Origin: Clostridium saccharoperbutylacetonicum N1-4(HMT)
GTDB taxonomy: Bacteria; Bacillota; Clostridia; Clostridiales; Clostridiaceae
NCBI RefSeq assembly: GCF_000340885.1
Contig: NC_020291.1
Location: forward strand, 83,501 to 147,500
Length of the DNA stretch: 64,000 nucleotides
Direction of reading: 5' to 3'
Below, one piece after another: positions 44,370-53,687 of this stretch. Position 1 is the stretch's first letter; every line of letters starts with the position of its first letter. Below the pieces are notes generated by a model that ran no database searches, was not told where the DNA came from, and saw only the letters and a list, made by a program, of their open reading frames with translations. Both the position numbers and the translations under genes were made by a program.

Positions 44370-44762
44370 ATGCCATTAGAATTAAATATGCAGATCAATC
44401 TTGTTATTTATAGTGTAATTGGAGGTATTATAACGGGAATATTATTTGATATATATAGAGTGATACGAGGACTAAATTCTTTTAAAATATTGAATGTGAT
44501 AGAAGATATGCTTTTTTGTGTACTTATTGCGTTGATAGTATTTTCTTTTCTCTTATATATTAATTATGCTTTTTTAACTCCGTATGTATATATTTTTATA
44601 GTGATTTCTACTTTATTATACTTTAGACTTCTAAGTAAATATTTTTATAAAAGTGAAATAATAATAGCTAAGTTATTTTATAAATTAATTCGAATACTAT
44701 TAAAAAATATAAGGTATCCATTAAAAATGATTGCGTATAAAATTGCTGATAGAAAGAAATAA
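44370..44762 (+). CDS. yabQ: Spore cortex protein YabQ
   Basis: A 130-residue membrane protein with about three or four helices and a basic C-terminus. The start LNMQINLVIYSVIGGIITGILFDIYRVIRG is characteristic of YabQ, which is required for cortex formation and localises to the outer forespore membrane in Bacillus. It follows yabP within an operon. Confidence 0.9.
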   Translation: MPLELNMQINLVIYSVIGGIITGILFDIYRVIRGLNSFKILNVIEDMLFCVLIALIVFSFLLYINYAFLTPYVYIFIVISTLLYFRLLSKYFYKSEIIIAKLFYKLIRILLKNIRYPLKMIAYKIADRKK

Positions 44763-44838
44763 GAAAAAATTACTTGAATAATAGCAATATAGTGATTACA
44801 ATAGATTTAAGAGAATTTACAAAATAGAGGTTCTATAG

Positions 44839-45132
44839 ATGAAAAAAAAGTTAATATTAAAAAGAGTAATAATTGTTGGATTTATTGTGTTCTTTGCGTT
44901 TAGTTACATTAGGCAAAGTATAACAATAAGTAGGATTCAAAAAGAAATAGATAGTAAGCAACTGCAATTAGATGAGATTAATCAAAAAAACCAAAGACTT
45001 CAGGATGAGGCTGAAAAAATCAATTCCGATTCTCCTGATTATCTTGAAAAATTGGCAAGGGAGAGGCTTGGGATGATTAAACCTGGCGAAAAAGTTGTTA
45101 ATAGTGAGACAACAAATAAAAATTCTAATTAG
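44839..45132 (+). CDS. divIC: Septum formation initiator, DivIC/FtsB family
   Basis: A 97-residue bitopic membrane protein: a basic N-terminus, one transmembrane helix (about 8-25), then a coiled coil (ISRIQKEIDSKQLQLDEINQ) and a C-terminal LARERLGMIKPGE motif. It acts in the divisome with FtsL and DivIB homologues. Position after yabQ matches Bacillus divIC. AGAGG is a modest SD. Confidence 0.92.
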   Translation: MKKKLILKRVIIVGFIVFFAFSYIRQSITISRIQKEIDSKQLQLDEINQKNQRLQDEAEKINSDSPDYLEKLARERLGMIKPGEKVVNSETTNKNSN

Positions 45133-45272
45133 CTTTTAGTATATAGAAAGATGTGTAAAGCTCGATAATTATAGTAACTATTAAATTGCATTTCTAATTA
45201 AAGAACATACTTATAATTTAGTTTGTTCTTATAATTTATATATTTTAAAATTTAAGGAGGAGTCTTTTAAAC

Positions 45273-45683
45273 ATGACCTTATTGGCAGGAAACATAGTAG
45301 AGGGCACAGTGATAAACATTACGAATTTTGGAGCTTTTATTGAGGTTGAAGGCAAAACTGGATTAGTTCATATTTCAGAAGTTGCGGATTCTTACGTAAA
45401 GGATATTAGGGAACATCTTAACGAGCAAGATAAAGTGAAGGTAAAAGTTATCTCAATAGATGACAATGGGAAAATTAGTCTTTCAATAAAACAAGCAAAT
45501 GTTCAAAGAAAATCAGTTAAACCAGCAGAAATTGATTGGAAGGCAACTGATAAGAAGAAACCTTCTAATTCGGGGAACTTTGAAGATATTATGTCTAAAT
45601 TCTTAAAAGATAGTGAAGAAAGAATGCAGGATGTAAAGAAGCATCAAGAATTTAAGGGAAAAGGTGGAAAGAAAGGTTATTAG
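45273..45683 (+). CDS. yabR: S1-domain RNA-binding protein, YabR-like
   Basis: A 136-residue protein with one N-terminal S1 domain (about 5-72: GTVINITNFGAFIEVEGKTGLVHISEVADSYV) and a Lys-rich, probably disordered tail. The general-stress protein 13/YabR family associates with ribosomes; the precise role is unknown. AAGGAGGAG supports ATG 45273. It sits between divIC and the tRNA cluster, as in Bacillus. Confidence 0.93.
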   Translation: MTLLAGNIVEGTVINITNFGAFIEVEGKTGLVHISEVADSYVKDIREHLNEQDKVKVKVISIDDNGKISLSIKQANVQRKSVKPAEIDWKATDKKKPSNSGNFEDIMSKFLKDSEERMQDVKKHQEFKGKGGKKGY

Positions 45684-45733
45684 ATTTTTTAGTTGCAATA
45701 AATATTTATAGATGGAATTATTTTGAATTTGAT

Positions 45734-45780
45734 GTGCAGAATATAGTTTGTAAGTGTATGCTTTAAAACTTGTTCTGCAC
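45734..45780 (+). terminator. Possible yabR terminator hairpin
   Basis: GTGCAGAA and TTCTGCAC close a long loop that contains an inner AGTTT/AAACT pairing. There is no T-run. Confidence 0.4.
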
Positions 45781-45851
45781 TAATTAATTTGTTTGATTTA
45801 TTATAAATTTTGATTTGAATTACGTCATATATTTTTTATAATAAAAAGATG

Positions 45852-45880
45852 TTGACAGTATAATAATTATATATTATAAT
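45852..45880 (+). promoter_or_regulatory. Consensus promoter of the tRNA cluster
   Basis: TTGACA (45852-45857), exactly 17 bases, then TATAAT (45875-45880): a perfect sigma-A promoter 37 bases before the first tRNA. Confidence 0.9.
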
Positions 45881-45917
45881 TAGCTTTGTTGTTGACACTT
45901 AGTTGATAGCAAAGTGT

Positions 45918-46006
45918 GCCGAAGTGGCGGAACTGGCAGACGCACAGGACTTAAAATCCTGCGGTGGTTAAACACCGTACCGGTTCGATTCCGGTCTTCG
46001 GCACCA
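45918..46006 (+). tRNA. tRNA-Leu (UAA), copy 1
   Basis: An 89-base class II tRNA with encoded CCA. The acceptor stem is GCCGAAG/CTTCGGC, the anticodon loop CTTAAAA gives anticodon UAA, and there is a long variable arm. Copies 2 and 3 are identical. Confidence 0.97.
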
Positions 46007-46024
46007 TAATAAAATATAAAATAA

Positions 46025-46100
<76 letters not shown>

Positions 46101-46107
46101 TTAATAT

Positions 46108-46184
46108 GGCGGAATAGCTCAGCTGGCTAGAGCACTCGGTTCATACCCGAGGTGTCGTAGGTTCAAGTCCTATTTCCGCTACCA
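46108..46184 (+). tRNA. Elongator tRNA-Met (CAU)
   Basis: 77 bases with CCA. The acceptor GGCGGAA/TTCCGCT has a G1-U72 wobble, and the anticodon is CAU. The body matches elongator tRNA-Met, not tRNA-Ile2, by resemblance to the Bacillus gene. Confidence 0.88.
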
Positions 46185-46189
46185 TGTGT

Positions 46190-46278
46190 GCCGAAGTGGC
46201 GGAACTGGCAGACGCACAGGACTTAAAATCCTGCGGTGGTTAAACACCGTACCGGTTCGATTCCGGTCTTCGGCACCA
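46190..46278 (+). tRNA. tRNA-Leu (UAA), copy 2
   Basis: Identical to copy 1 over all 89 bases; it starts only five bases after tRNA-Met. Confidence 0.97.
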
Positions 46279-46296
46279 TAATAAAATATAGAATAA

Positions 46297-46372
<76 letters not shown>

Positions 46373-46441
46373 AAATAAAGAATAATTTTTATTATGAAAT
46401 ATTAAAATGTCGTAATTATATACATGATGTGATTAGAATAT

Positions 46442-46530
46442 GCCGAAGTGGCGGAACTGGCAGACGCACAGGACTTAAAATCCTGCGGTGGTTAAACACC
46501 GTACCGGTTCGATTCCGGTCTTCGGCACCA
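46442..46530 (+). tRNA. tRNA-Leu (UAA), copy 3
   Basis: Third identical 89-base copy; its upstream flank differs from the other two. Last tRNA of the cluster. Confidence 0.97.
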
Positions 46531-46532
46531 AA

Positions 46533-46562
46533 AGATTTAAGCAAAAGCTTAGGTCTTTTTTT
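46533..46562 (+). terminator. tRNA cluster terminator
   Basis: AGATTTAAGC and GCTTAGGTCT pair around AAAA, followed by seven Ts; it begins three bases after the last tRNA. Confidence 0.85.
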
Positions 46563-46932
46563 GTTATTAAGTATATTTGCAAAAAGTTATAAAGTAATTT
46601 CGTCATTTGATAATTTATAAGTGTCAATAAATAAACAGCGTGGTCGTTTTGTTGCGGTTAGTAAGAGAAGTTTGAATAGGTGTAGAGTACTATTCATGCT
46701 TTTTTATTTTTATGAAAAAATAATTATATATAAACTACTAATAAGGCAAGATTAACGACAAAATAATTATGTGGAGTAAAAGTTATAAATTAACCTGTAT
46801 ACCCGCTTTTTCATGGAGGTGCACAGAGTTTTTAGTAAAATTTATGATAAGGAAAATAACATATTAAATAATTGTATATTAGTGAATTTTAGATGAAGTT
46901 GTCCAACGAATTTTTAATTAGTGAAACACCTT
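46563..46932. other. Gene-free stretch between tRNA cluster and spoIIE
   Basis: It contains a second terminator-like hairpin (TGAATAG 46673-46679, CTATTCA 46690-46696, then TGCTTTTTT), whose upstream transcript is unknown, and a 27-codon ATG frame at 46813-46896 that I do not accept as a gene. TGTCCAA at 46900-46906 is one mismatch from a Spo0A box (TGTCGAA). Confidence 0.5.
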
Positions 46933-46965
46933 ATGACATATATCGTAAAATATAGATGCTATAAT
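46933..46965 (+). promoter_or_regulatory. Spo0A-type promoter of spoIIE
   Basis: ATGACA (46933-46938) and TATAAT (46960-46965) are 21 bases apart. This over-long spacing characterises Spo0A-activated sigma-A promoters such as Bacillus spoIIE and spoIIG. A near-match 0A box lies 27 bases upstream. Confidence 0.5.
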
Positions 46966-46999
46966 CATATTACATTATTTGGAAATGAGGCGAGCTGAT

Positions 47000-49396
47000 G
47001 TGCAGTATGGGTTAGGTGTAGACAAATATCAAGAGATAAACAAAGTGACAAATGTAAAAAGGAACATAGGGATAAAAACATCTTTAGTAAGATTATGCAC
47101 TATTTTGATAGCTGGGATTTTACTTGGAAGAGTAAGTTTGTTATTAAATCAATCAGATAGAAGTGGAATAGCTCCGATTGGATTAGCTTATTTAATAGCT
47201 ATTGTTACAAAGGGAAATAAAAAAGACAATTTTGCAGCAGCAACGGGAGTTGCCATGGGATATTTATCAATAAATAATCTATTAACAGATGGATATGCAT
47301 ATGTAACCTCTGTATTTTTAATAATGATATATTATACTTCTATACCAACAACAAGGAAAAGAAAGAGGGAGTTAATAGGTTTTATTATCATTTTAATCAG
47401 TTTCTTTTTTTATGGTCTTTGGATTAGTAAATATGAACTGGGAATAGATATAACTTTGAGCATAATAGAAACATTAATTATTGTACCAATATATTATGTT
47501 ATAAAATATGCGATAAATTCTCTAGAAGTAATTAATACTAGTTATTTATATTCATCTGAAGAGTTAGTTAGTATAAGTATGTTTTTATGCTTATTAATTG
47601 CAGGGATAGGAAACGTTGATTTTGTTGATTATTCAATAAGAAATATATGTGCATTAACATTAGTTCTGGTAATTGCCTATATAGGAGGAGCTACATATGG
47701 AGCTATGATTGGAGTTTTAATGGGAATAATGATTGGGATTGCATCTAATAACATGATGTATAGTGTGGCTTTTTTTGGTGTTGGAGGACTGATAATTGGA
47801 ATATTTAAAGATACAGGAAAAATATTTTCAATACTTTCAAGTATAATAATTTATTCTGCACTGGCGTTATATTCAAATTCAGTAACCTTAAAGTTGGCTG
47901 TTGAGGTCTTAGCTAGTTCTTTTTTATTCTTATGCATACCAAAGCTTATATATGAAAGTATTGAAATTGAGATAAATCCATATGTAAAAAAGGCATCTTT
48001 AGGGGAAATTCAATTGAATTCAATGAAAGAGGAATTTACTTTTAAGTTAAAAGAATTAACAAATGTACTGGCAAATGTGTCAAAGTGCTTACTCAATACT
48101 AATGATAATGAAAATTTATTGATTAAATCGAAAGGAAGTGCTTTAGTAGAGAATTTAGCAGATAGAAGTTGTTGCAACTGTGAGAATAGGATTTTATGCT
48201 GGAAAAAAGATTTTCATCAGACATTTAATGCATTTCAAATACTAATACAAAGATGTGAGGAGGGAAAATTAGAAATACCAGAATATTTACAAAAAAAATG
48301 TATTAAAAATTTTACGATTTTGAAATGTGCTGAATCAATTGTAAATAATTACAGTGTAAATGAAACAATAAAAAACAGGTTGGCAGAGGGGAGGGAGATA
48401 TTATCAGAACATATATCCAATATATCTCGAACCTTAAACGATCTTCTAGGTAGCTTTAAGAAAGAAGTTAATATTGATGTAGAATTAGAAGGTATAACAA
48501 AACGAATTTTGAATAAAAATTTAATAAATTATAGTGATGTTTTTTGTTATGTGGATAAAAATGGTAGAAGTAAAATTAGAATAAATATGAATGATTATGA
48601 GAATTTTAATTATTGTGAAAAAAATATAGTATCATTGTTAAACAATAATCTTAATATTAGAGTTCGTATAGGAGATGATGGAAGTAGTATCGATACTGAA
48701 ACAAATCAACGTATTATAAAAATAGAAGAAAAACCCAAATATCGTATGGTCTCTTATGTATCTGTTGAACCTAAAAGTGGAGAAAAGGAAATAGGAGATA
48801 GTTATAGTTTTGGAAGAGTTGTTGATGGATCATATATGACGATTTTAAGTGATGGAATGGGTTTTGGTCCAGAGGCGAAGGAAGAAAGTAAATCAACTGT
48901 TGATTTAGTAGAAAAACTTATGGAGGCTGGATTTGATGAAAACATAACAGTAAATACAGTTAATTCTATAATGGGAATGAGATTTGTAGAAAATGAAAAA
49001 TATGCGACATTGGACTTGAGTAAAATTGATTTATATACTGGTCAAGGCGTTTTTGTGAAAATAGGTGCAGTCTCAAGCTTTATTAAGAGAGGGAGTGAGG
49101 TGAAGGTTATTAATTCAAAGAATTTGCCATTGGGACTTGTAGATGAGGTGGAGGTTGAAAGAATAAAAGAAGTTTTAAAGCCTGGTGATATATTGGTAAA
49201 TATAAGTGATGGTGTTTTAGATATTGAAAGGTATAGCTTTGGAGAAGTAAGTTGGATTGAAGAGTATTTAAAGAATGTTAATGCGGGTCCTAGAGAACTA
49301 TCTGAAAAAATATTAAATAGAGCGAAGAAATTAAGTGGAGGCATAGTTAAAGATGATATGACAGTAATAGTTTCAAAAATTTATTTGGATAGCTAA
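47000..49396 (+). CDS. spoIIE: Stage II sporulation protein E, SpoIIE phosphatase
   Basis: SpoIIE is a membrane PP2C phosphatase that dephosphorylates SpoIIAA to activate sigma-F in the forespore and interacts with the septum. The 798-residue protein has about ten transmembrane helices (to about 310), a central regulatory region with CxxC pairs (SCCNCENRILCW), and a C-terminal PP2C domain with ILSDGMGFGPEAKEES and DDMTVIVSKI. GAGGCGAG upstream best fits a GTG start at 47000; the frame extends seven codons to a TTG without an SD. Position after the tRNA cluster matches Bacillus. Confidence 0.95.
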   Translation: MQYGLGVDKYQEINKVTNVKRNIGIKTSLVRLCTILIAGILLGRVSLLLNQSDRSGIAPIGLAYLIAIVTKGNKKDNFAAATGVAMGYLSINNLLTDGYAYVTSVFLIMIYYTSIPTTRKRKRELIGFIIILISFFFYGLWISKYELGIDITLSIIETLIIVPIYYVIKYAINSLEVINTSYLYSSEELVSISMFLCLLIAGIGNVDFVDYSIRNICALTLVLVIAYIGGATYGAMIGVLMGIMIGIASNNMMYSVAFFGVGGLIIGIFKDTGKIFSILSSIIIYSALALYSNSVTLKLAVEVLASSFLFLCIPKLIYESIEIEINPYVKKASLGEIQLNSMKEEFTFKLKELTNVLANVSKCLLNTNDNENLLIKSKGSALVENLADRSCCNCENRILCWKKDFHQTFNAFQILIQRCEEGKLEIPEYLQKKCIKNFTILKCAESIVNNYSVNETIKNRLAEGREILSEHISNISRTLNDLLGSFKKEVNIDVELEGITKRILNKNLINYSDVFCYVDKNGRSKIRINMNDYENFNYCEKNIVSLLNNNLNIRVRIGDDGSSIDTETNQRIIKIEEKPKYRMVSYVSVEPKSGEKEIGDSYSFGRVVDGSYMTILSDGMGFGPEAKEESKSTVDLVEKLMEAGFDENITVNTVNSIMGMRFVENEKYATLDLSKIDLYTGQGVFVKIGAVSSFIKRGSEVKVINSKNLPLGLVDEVEVERIKEVLKPGDILVNISDGVLDIERYSFGEVSWIEEYLKNVNAGPRELSEKILNRAKKLSGGIVKDDMTVIVSKIYLDS

Positions 49397-49436
49397 GGAG
49401 TATTGTTATTTTCCTATTTTATGAGATATTATAAAT

Positions 49437-49483
49437 AGCTGTTTTAAAACTTTAGTGTATTATTAGTTTTGAAGCAGCTTTTA
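49437..49483 (+). terminator. spoIIE terminator
   Basis: AGCTGTTTTAAAACT and AGTTTTGAAGCAGCT pair imperfectly over about 15 bp, followed by TTTATAATTT. Confidence 0.65.
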
Positions 49484-49597
49484 TAATTTATATTAAAAAG
49501 GTTTGCAGAAAAAAATTAAGGCAATAATGTTTACATTGGAAAAATATATGCGTAAAATATATTATGCAGTATTATATAATAATAGGAGTGTTTATTT

Positions 49598-51004
49598 TTG
49601 GACAGAAAAGTACTATCTTATATTAGAGATAATAAGTTATTAAAAAGTAAGGATAAGATTTTAGTTGCTCTCTCTGGTGGCCCAGATTCTTTGTGTCTTT
49701 TGAATATTTTGCTGGAGTTAAGACAAGAATTAGATATTGAGATAGCAGCTGCGCATTTAAATCACCTTTTGAGAGGGGCAGATGCAATTGGTGATGAAGA
49801 ATATGTAATTGATATTTGCAATACGATGGGGATAAAATGTTTTGTTAGACGTTTAGATATAAATATTTATGCTAAAGAACATAGATTATCATCTGAAATG
49901 GCAGGAAGAAAGGCTAGATATGATTTCTTTGAAGAAATTTCAGAAAAAGAGGGATTTAACAAAATTGCAACTGCACACAATGCAAATGATCAAGCTGAAA
50001 CAATTTTATTTAGACTTATGAGAGGAACAGGACTCGATGGGCTTGGAGGAATTAAAGCTTCAAGAGATGGAAAGATAATAAGACCAATTTTGTGTTTATC
50101 AAGAAGTGAAGTAGAAGGATATATAGAATTAAAAAAATTAAATCCAAGAATTGATAAAACAAATTTTGAAAGGATTTATAACAGAAATAAAATAAGATTA
50201 GATATATTACCATATATGAAAGAAAATTTTAATGAGGACATAATAGATGCTTTGAATAGAATGGCTTTATTATTACAAAAGGACAATGAATTCATTGAAA
50301 ATTTAGCTTTAAGTTTATACAATAAATATTGTATAGAGGATAGTGCTTATTTTATAATAAAAAAGGAAATATTTATTGAAGAAGAGCCTATAGCAACAAG
50401 AGTGTTAAGAAATGCATTAATAAAATATTCTAAGTCAAATTATGATTTTGAGATGAAGCATATATATGAAATTTTTCATTTAGCAAAAAAGAATTCAGGA
50501 AAGTTGATACATTTACCTAATGGTATTTATGCTGAGAATATCTATGGAGATATATACATAAAAAGTAAAGTAGAAAAGTATCATATAGATAATAAAATAG
50601 AAGATATAATTTTAGAAAAAAACAATATAAATACAAATGAAATTATATTAGATAATTTTATAGTTAAATTCGAAGTTATTACTGACTATGAAATGAGTCA
50701 GATAATTTCAAATCAAAATAAATTCACAAAATATTTTGATTTTGATAAAATTAAGAATAATATTTCAATGAGAAATAGAAGAAATGGTGATAAAATTATT
50801 CCTTTAGGCATGACTGGAAATAAGAAAGTAAAAGACATTTTTATTGATATGAAAATACCTAAAGATGAAAGAGATAGTATCCCTATTTTATGTTTTGATA
50901 ATAAAATTGCTTGGATTATTGGAATAAAAATCTCTGAAGAATATAAAATTACAGATAAAAGTGGAAATATATTAAAAGTAGTTGTTGAAAGAAAGGAATA
51001 TTAG
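49598..51004 (+). CDS. tilS: tRNA(Ile)-lysidine synthase
   Basis: TilS converts the wobble C of tRNA-Ile(CAU) to lysidine so that it reads AUA, a common codon in this AT-rich genome. The 468-residue protein has the PP-loop SGGPDS, the HLNHLLRG and ATAHNANDQAETILFRLMRGTG motifs, and C-terminal substrate-binding domains. The start is TTG 49598 with AGGAG nine bases upstream. hpt begins five bases after its stop, as in the Bacillus tilS-hprT-ftsH set. Confidence 0.96.
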   Translation: MDRKVLSYIRDNKLLKSKDKILVALSGGPDSLCLLNILLELRQELDIEIAAAHLNHLLRGADAIGDEEYVIDICNTMGIKCFVRRLDINIYAKEHRLSSEMAGRKARYDFFEEISEKEGFNKIATAHNANDQAETILFRLMRGTGLDGLGGIKASRDGKIIRPILCLSRSEVEGYIELKKLNPRIDKTNFERIYNRNKIRLDILPYMKENFNEDIIDALNRMALLLQKDNEFIENLALSLYNKYCIEDSAYFIIKKEIFIEEEPIATRVLRNALIKYSKSNYDFEMKHIYEIFHLAKKNSGKLIHLPNGIYAENIYGDIYIKSKVEKYHIDNKIEDIILEKNNINTNEIILDNFIVKFEVITDYEMSQIISNQNKFTKYFDFDKIKNNISMRNRRNGDKIIPLGMTGNKKVKDIFIDMKIPKDERDSIPILCFDNKIAWIIGIKISEEYKITDKSGNILKVVVERKEY

Positions 51005-51008
51005 AATT

Positions 51009-51548
51009 ATGAAACAGGATATACAAGAAATATTATTTTCGGAAGACGTTTTGAATAAACGTATTAAAGAACTTGCAAGTGAAATAAGTAACGATTATGA
51101 GGGGAAGAATTTAGTTGTAGTTGGTATATTGAAGGGTTCAGTATTGTTTGCGGCAGAGTTAATTAAAAACATTTCTGTTCTGTGTGAGATAGATTTTATG
51201 GCTGTTTCAAGCTATGGAAGTTCTACAGAAACATCTGGTGTTGTAAGAATTTTAAAAGATTTAGATAACAGCATTGAAGGTAAGGATATTTTATTAGTTG
51301 AAGATATTGTTGATACAGGAATTACTTTATCTTATCTGCTTAAGTATTTGCGTGCAAGAAATGCTAACAGCATAGAAATAATTTCGTTGTTAAATAAACC
51401 GGCTAGAAGAAAGGTAGATTTAGACGTTAAGTATATTGGATTTGAAGTGCCTGATGGATTCATAGTAGGTTATGGAATAGACTATGCGGAGAAATATAGA
51501 AACTTACCTTTTATAGGAATATTAAAACCAGAGGTATACAACAAATAG
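51009..51548 (+). CDS. hpt: Hypoxanthine phosphoribosyltransferase
   Basis: It salvages hypoxanthine and guanine with PRPP. The 179-residue protein shows VVGILKGSVLFAAELI, MAVSSYGSSTETSG and the PRPP motif LLVEDIVDTGITL; VGYGIDYAEKYRNLPFIG near the end is also typical. ATG 51009 has AAGGA about 12 bases upstream, inside the end of tilS. It consumes the PRPP made by Prs. Confidence 0.96.
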   Translation: MKQDIQEILFSEDVLNKRIKELASEISNDYEGKNLVVVGILKGSVLFAAELIKNISVLCEIDFMAVSSYGSSTETSGVVRILKDLDNSIEGKDILLVEDIVDTGITLSYLLKYLRARNANSIEIISLLNKPARRKVDLDVKYIGFEVPDGFIVGYGIDYAEKYRNLPFIGILKPEVYNK

Positions 51549-51621
51549 ACAGTTTAAATTTATTGTAATAAAAATATTGATATGGTAAAATTTTAAATAT
51601 GATGAGAGAGGGGGGCCTTGA

Positions 51622-53430
51622 ATGAAAAAATATTCAAGTGCGGCTGTATGGATTGTATGTTCTGTTATGTTAATTCTAGCAGCGGTTACAATGTATCAAA
51701 CAGGAAAAGGGTCTAGTGATATGGCATATAGTGCATTCGTACAGAAATGGAATGCCAATGAAATAGAAAGTATTGTTGTCAAAGAAGATAGTATGACAAT
51801 AGAGGGAAGAACTACTGACAGCAAAACTTTTACAACTTATGCTCCAAGTGAGTTAGTTGGATCATTGATGGAAAAACAACCTAAGTCTGATGTTAAAGTA
51901 ACTTTTGAGAAACCATCTAATAATGCAACATGGATAGCTACATTACTTCCATTTATATTAATGGCAGTGATGATATTTATATTTTTATTCATATTTACTC
52001 AACAGTCACAAGGCGGAGGTGGCGGAAGGGGTGTTATGAATTTTGGTAAAAGTAAAGCTAAAATGGTAACTCCTGATACCCAAACAGTCACATTTAATGA
52101 TATAGCAGGTGCTGATGAAGAAAAGGCAGAACTTGAAGAAATTGTTGATTTTCTTAAGCTACCAGCGAAATATATAAAGATGGGAGCAAGAATACCTAAA
52201 GGGGTATTATTAGTAGGTCCTCCGGGAACAGGAAAGACCTTGCTTGCAAAAGCGATAGCTGGAGAAGCTGGAGTTCCTTTCTTTAGTATATCAGGTTCAG
52301 ATTTTGTTGAGATGTTTGTAGGTGTAGGTGCATCTAGAGTTAGAAGTTTATTTGAAGAGGCTAAGAAGAATTCACCATGTATAGTTTTCATAGATGAAAT
52401 TGATGCAGTTGGAAGACAAAGAGGTGCTGGACTAGGTGGAGGGCACGATGAGAGAGAGCAAACATTAAATCAACTTCTTGTTGAGATGGATGGTTTCGGT
52501 GCTAATGAAGGAATTATTATGATAGCAGCAACAAATAGACCTGATATCTTAGATCCAGCATTATTAAGACCTGGAAGGTTTGATAGACAAGTAATTGTTG
52601 GTGCCCCTGATGTGAAAGGAAGAGAAGAAATTCTTAAAGTTCATACAAGAAAGAAACCACTTAGAGAGGATGTTAAATTAGATATTCTTGCTAAAAGAAC
52701 ACCAGGTTTTTCAGGAGCAGATTTAGAAAATTTAACAAATGAAGCAGCTTTGCTTGCTGTTAGAAGAGATAAGCAACAAATTTCAATGCAGGAAATGGAA
52801 GAAGCAATAACTAAAGTAATTGCAGGACCTGAAAAGAAGAGTAGAGTAATAACAGAGCATGATAGAAAGCTGACAGCATACCACGAAGCGGGGCATGCTG
52901 TTGTAATGAGATTACTTCCAAACTGTGATCCGGTCCATGAAATAAGTGTTATTCCAAGAGGAAGAGCAGGAGGTTATACTATGCATCTTCCAAAAGAAGA
53001 TACTTCTTATACATCGAAATCAAAGCTTAAAGATGAAATGGTTGGTCTCTTAGGCGGAAGAGTAGCTGAAAAACTAATCATGGGGGATATTAGTACTGGT
53101 GCAAAAAATGATATTGATAGAGCTAGTCATATAGCTAAAAGTATGGTTATGGATTATGGTATGAGTGAAGAAATAGGTACAATATCTTATAACACTGCAG
53201 GTCATGATGAAGTGTTTATTGGTAGAGATTTTGGTAAAGTAAGAGATTTTAGTGAGGAAATTGGAGCACGAATAGATAAAGAAATAAAGAAATTTATAGA
53301 TGAAGCTTATGAAAAAGCAGAAAGTCTTTTAAAGGAAAATCAAGATAAATTGCATGCTGTTGCGCAAGCTTTAATTGAGAGGGAAAAACTTGATGCACGA
53401 GAATTTGAAGAAATTTTTGTAAGTAATTAA
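51622..53430 (+). CDS. ftsH: ATP-dependent zinc metalloprotease FtsH
   Basis: A membrane AAA+ protease for quality control of membrane and regulatory proteins. The 602-residue protein has TM1 (about 7-25), an extracytoplasmic domain, TM2 (about 105-125) and a glycine-rich linker. The AAA module carries [21 protein letters not shown] and RPGRFDRQ. The peptidase domain has zinc motif HEAGH and the third ligand region around DIDRAS. GAGAGGGGGG is the SD for ATG 51622. It closes the tilS-hpt-ftsH operon before a strong terminator. Confidence 0.97.
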   Translation: MKKYSSAAVWIVCSVMLILAAVTMYQTGKGSSDMAYSAFVQKWNANEIESIVVKEDSMTIEGRTTDSKTFTTYAPSELVGSLMEKQPKSDVKVTFEKPSNNATWIATLLPFILMAVMIFIFLFIFTQQSQGGGGGRGVMNFGKSKAKMVTPDTQTVTFNDIAGADEEKAELEEIVDFLKLPAKYIKMGARIPKGVLLVGPPGTGKTLLAKAIAGEAGVPFFSISGSDFVEMFVGVGASRVRSLFEEAKKNSPCIVFIDEIDAVGRQRGAGLGGGHDEREQTLNQLLVEMDGFGANEGIIMIAATNRPDILDPALLRPGRFDRQVIVGAPDVKGREEILKVHTRKKPLREDVKLDILAKRTPGFSGADLENLTNEAALLAVRRDKQQISMQEMEEAITKVIAGPEKKSRVITEHDRKLTAYHEAGHAVVMRLLPNCDPVHEISVIPRGRAGGYTMHLPKEDTSYTSKSKLKDEMVGLLGGRVAEKLIMGDISTGAKNDIDRASHIAKSMVMDYGMSEEIGTISYNTAGHDEVFIGRDFGKVRDFSEEIGARIDKEIKKFIDEAYEKAESLLKENQDKLHAVAQALIEREKLDAREFEEIFVSN

Positions 53431-53443
53431 AAAATTTATTAGT

Positions 53444-53487
53444 AAAAAGTTATTTCAAAATATAAATGTTTGAAATAACTTTTTTTA
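53444..53487 (+). terminator. ftsH terminator
   Basis: AAAAGTTATTTCAAA and TTTGAAATAACTTTT pair perfectly and end in a run of seven Ts. Confidence 0.85.
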
Positions 53488-53687
53488 TAAGTTAGATTGG
53501 GTTTATTTTGAAAATATATTATTATCTATATGAAAAAAATATTAGATTAGATAAAAAGATTTATCTAAACACGAATGTTTTGGTGAAAAACATATTAATT
53601 ATTCGAAAGAACTTTTATTAGCTAAAGTGAAGTGATATAATGGAAATACACTAAATTGATTCTTGGTTATATTAGGAGGAAACTTAA

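Noticed and set aside
46813..46896. 27-codon ATG frame upstream of spoIIE
   Set aside because: The SD-like GGAGG lies inside its own start, there is no recognisable peptide, and it overlaps the presumed Spo0A control region.
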